The notes under the pieces were generated by a model. It was not told the DNA's origin. It made no database searches and saw only the letters and a list, made by a program, of their open reading frames with translations. Position numbers and translations under genes: made by a program. From assembly GCA_905250885.1 (NCBI GenBank), contig CAJNOQ010000038.1, forward strand, positions 1 to 64,000: a stretch of DNA of 64,000 nt, given 5' to 3'. Below, in pieces: positions 62,161 through 64,000 of this stretch. How positions within the stretch are numbered: position 1 is the first letter of the stretch; each line of letters opens with the position of its first letter. The DNA comes from Didymodactylos carnosus. Lineage: Eukaryota; Rotifera; Eurotatoria; Philodinida; Philodinidae.

Positions 62161-62668
62161 TTGACAGTTTGCTGGAAACGAGCCTATACTACTTTACTTT
62201 TTTTTATTTCAATGGTTTATATTTTTTATTCGGCTGCAGTAGTTTGAATTGTTTACAACGAGAATATTTTAGAATATAAGGTAATAGAAGGATAGGGTAG
62301 TATGATAGATCTGTGCTTCAATTTTGTTCTACTTAACTGAGTAGTATGGCTACATCTAACTGAAAAATATGCTGGAAGTGTGTTAATTCTCGCAATATAT
62401 AGGCATAATTCAATTTGCATTAAAGTAAACTAATGATTTTTTTTCACACTAACTTCCTTATAGTCTGAAAGATCTCGCCTGGAAGGAGTTTTGATTCCAC
62501 CTAAATTTTGTCCACTGAATTTTATTTTTGCATGATATGACTGACTTAATATATCTTATTCTTCGAGACATCAAGTTTGTGAAAAAATTAAAAAGTTGGA
62601 TCCGATTTATCCCCAACAAGAGTCTATGATTGAGTCTGTATCACTTTAGCAGTAAATATCAACAAGTT

Positions 62669-62831
62669 CAAATCAGTGTTTTTAATGATTAGTGGGTCTC
62701 GCTTGACCAAAATGGGTTTCCACTTTGAAAATTCGATTTCCACTTTGTTTTAGCAGGGAAAACATGGACAATGTAGTGGTAAATTGGGGAAACACACTTT
62801 GCTTAAAATTCCTATTAAAAACACTGAGCTC
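62669..62831. mobile_element. 163-bp MITE, ends CAGTGTTTTTAAT
   Basis: CAAATCAGTGTTTTTAAT and ATTAAAAACACTGAGCTC are inverted ends. The interior has a repeated TTTCCACTTTG word. Confidence 0.6.
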
Positions 62832-63394
62832 AAATATTCTCTGGAAAAATGACCATGAAACATAAATAAACCGGTTGATACTTTATGGTTACAAATCTGT
62901 ATATCTGTATCAATGAACAAAAGACATTTTCACAAAGTATAATTGTCATGATTATGATCGAGCATTGTAAGAAACAGAAGAGTCGAAAAATGTACTATTG
63001 AAACATCCGAAGAAGGTTCCCATAGTTTTCGTAGATCTTACTTTATCTGAATGGAAAACAAAATTTTCTGAATGGAAGTGAAAATTTACGAATATGCAAA
63101 GATTGTCAAAAAATTCTCAGCATTAATAACACAAATTACTCAACAAAAGTTTCGTCTTCATGATACGCATAGATATCATTTAATCGAAAATGGTTAATGT
63201 GAATGCAACAGATGATGATAGATTTGGCAACAATTTACACTGGAGGAAATCTCATGAAAATTTCTCTCATTGCAAAAAAGTTTATTTATTCTTCCAGCAT
63301 CTATTATGTATTTTTACTAAACTTGTTTCATTTTCTTTTTCTCAGAGTTCAGTTTACACTATTTTATAGACTTTGTTGAACATATACACTTTTA

Positions 63395-63409
63395 TTCTAT
63401 TCGTTTTAG
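63395..63409 (+). promoter_or_regulatory. Acceptor-like tract directly before the SAP18 start
   Basis: TATTCTATTCGTTTTAG ends exactly at the ATG, as in the discoidin gene. It leaves no 5' UTR unless a leader is spliced on, and so favours trans-splicing. Confidence 0.55.
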
Positions 63410-64000
63410 ATGAGTGAACTGAAATTAACTGGCGAAGTTAGTAAAATCGATAAAAGTATCGATCGTATGCATACCTGTCCATTATTGTTACGAGTATTTT
63501 GTAGTAATCATAGACATCATATATCAAGGTAAACATTTTTCTCTAGTTGCCCATACTGCAAATCTGAGGAGTTCTGTATTTAATGAAGAAATTGTAATGG
63601 AAACAAATAAAAAAAAAAAAATTTAAAAGCTGTCATTATTGGAATTCATATGTTCTTGAACTATTTTATCTTCCTGTTATAGTGAATATGAACAAGGTAA
63701 CACGCCTGAGAATGAACTTCAAATATATACGTGGATGGATGCCACACTATCTGAATTGACATCATTAATTAAAGAAGTCAATCCTGATGCCCGACGTAAA
63801 GGTACACAGTTTTCGTTTTCAATCGTTTATCCAGAAGAACATTATCAACGTTATCGTATACAAGAAATTGGTGTCACTGAACAAGGAGTTAAACGGTCAG
63901 ACGATAATATTCCATTGTCAGCTAAACGATTTACTGTCGGCGATTATTTAGGTAAGACTATCGAAAACAACATTTTAAGTATATTTTGATAAAATAAAGT
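63410..64000 (+). CDS. SAP18: Sin3-associated polypeptide 18 (5' part, runs off the window)
   Basis: Exons 63410-63528 and 63683-63951 encode residues 1-129; a donor GTAAG at 63952 leads to a further exon outside the window. The ubiquitin-like SAP18 fold is plain: IDRMHTCPLLLRVF (about 23-36), ELQIYTWMDATLSELTSLIK, PDARRKGTQFSFSIVYPE, YRIQEIGV and KRFTVGDYLG. Human SAP18 has 153-172 residues, so roughly 20-40 residues are missing. SAP18 belongs to the ASAP complex with RNPS1 and Acinus at exon junctions, and links to Sin3-histone deacetylase repression in the nucleus. The N-terminus is similar in length to the family's. Confidence 0.95.

Larger units (their letters stand above)
60450..63409. 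other. Intergenic region with a cluster of small hairpin elements
   Basis: No gene. Four small inverted-repeat units occur between 61.2 and 62.83 kb, listed separately. 60.45-61.2 kb and 62.85-63.4 kb are A+T-rich with nothing recognisable. Confidence 0.65.

Overview
This is an A+T-rich animal nuclear window, roughly 70% A+T by eye. All seven recognisable protein genes lie on the + strand. They have typical animal GT-AG introns, many only 55-80 bp long, and a full synaptotagmin-1 shows a nervous system. Compact introns, low G+C, a fungal/plant/protist-style CPA2 (Kha1/CHX-like) cation/H+ antiporter and splice-acceptor-like tracts close to most start codons together suggest a bdelloid rotifer (Rotaria/Adineta-like). 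The assignment is inferred and was not tested by a search.

Layout: 1-9.6 kb is A+T-rich with no gene, apart from a foldback repeat at 8.4-8.9 kb. A ten-exon secreted protein with three discoidin/fucolectin-type domains covers 9.6-12.7 kb. From 12.7 to 22.4 kb the sequence is repeat-rich, with decayed elements, a foldback and a MITE. Synaptotagmin-1 covers 22.4-32.4 kb. Its 7.8-kb first intron holds four long inverted-repeat elements in a row and a second possible first exon. A LINE fragment with an endonuclease and a nested MITE lies at 33.9-35.7 kb. Then come a MORN-repeat gene (37.2-37.8 kb), an intronless calmodulin-like gene (41.9-42.4 kb) and the 16-exon chaperonin gene CCT3 (42.8-47.7 kb), which has a foldback element in intron 14. 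From 47.7 to 58.8 kb there is no intact gene, but there are at least seven inverted-repeat DNA elements of different families. The antiporter gene lies at 58.85-60.45 kb, followed by four small hairpin elements. The 5' part of SAP18 (63.4 kb to the edge) closes the window.

The genes do not form one pathway. They cover protein folding (CCT3), synaptic exocytosis (Syt1), splicing or repression cofactor work (SAP18), extracellular glycan or matrix binding, ion homeostasis and possibly cilia or cytoskeleton (MORN, CALML4-like). The most striking signals are two alternative phase-1 first exons for Syt1, the density of foldback/MITE elements with no transposase in view, a possibly transferred antiporter, and acceptor-like sites consistent with spliced-leader trans-splicing.
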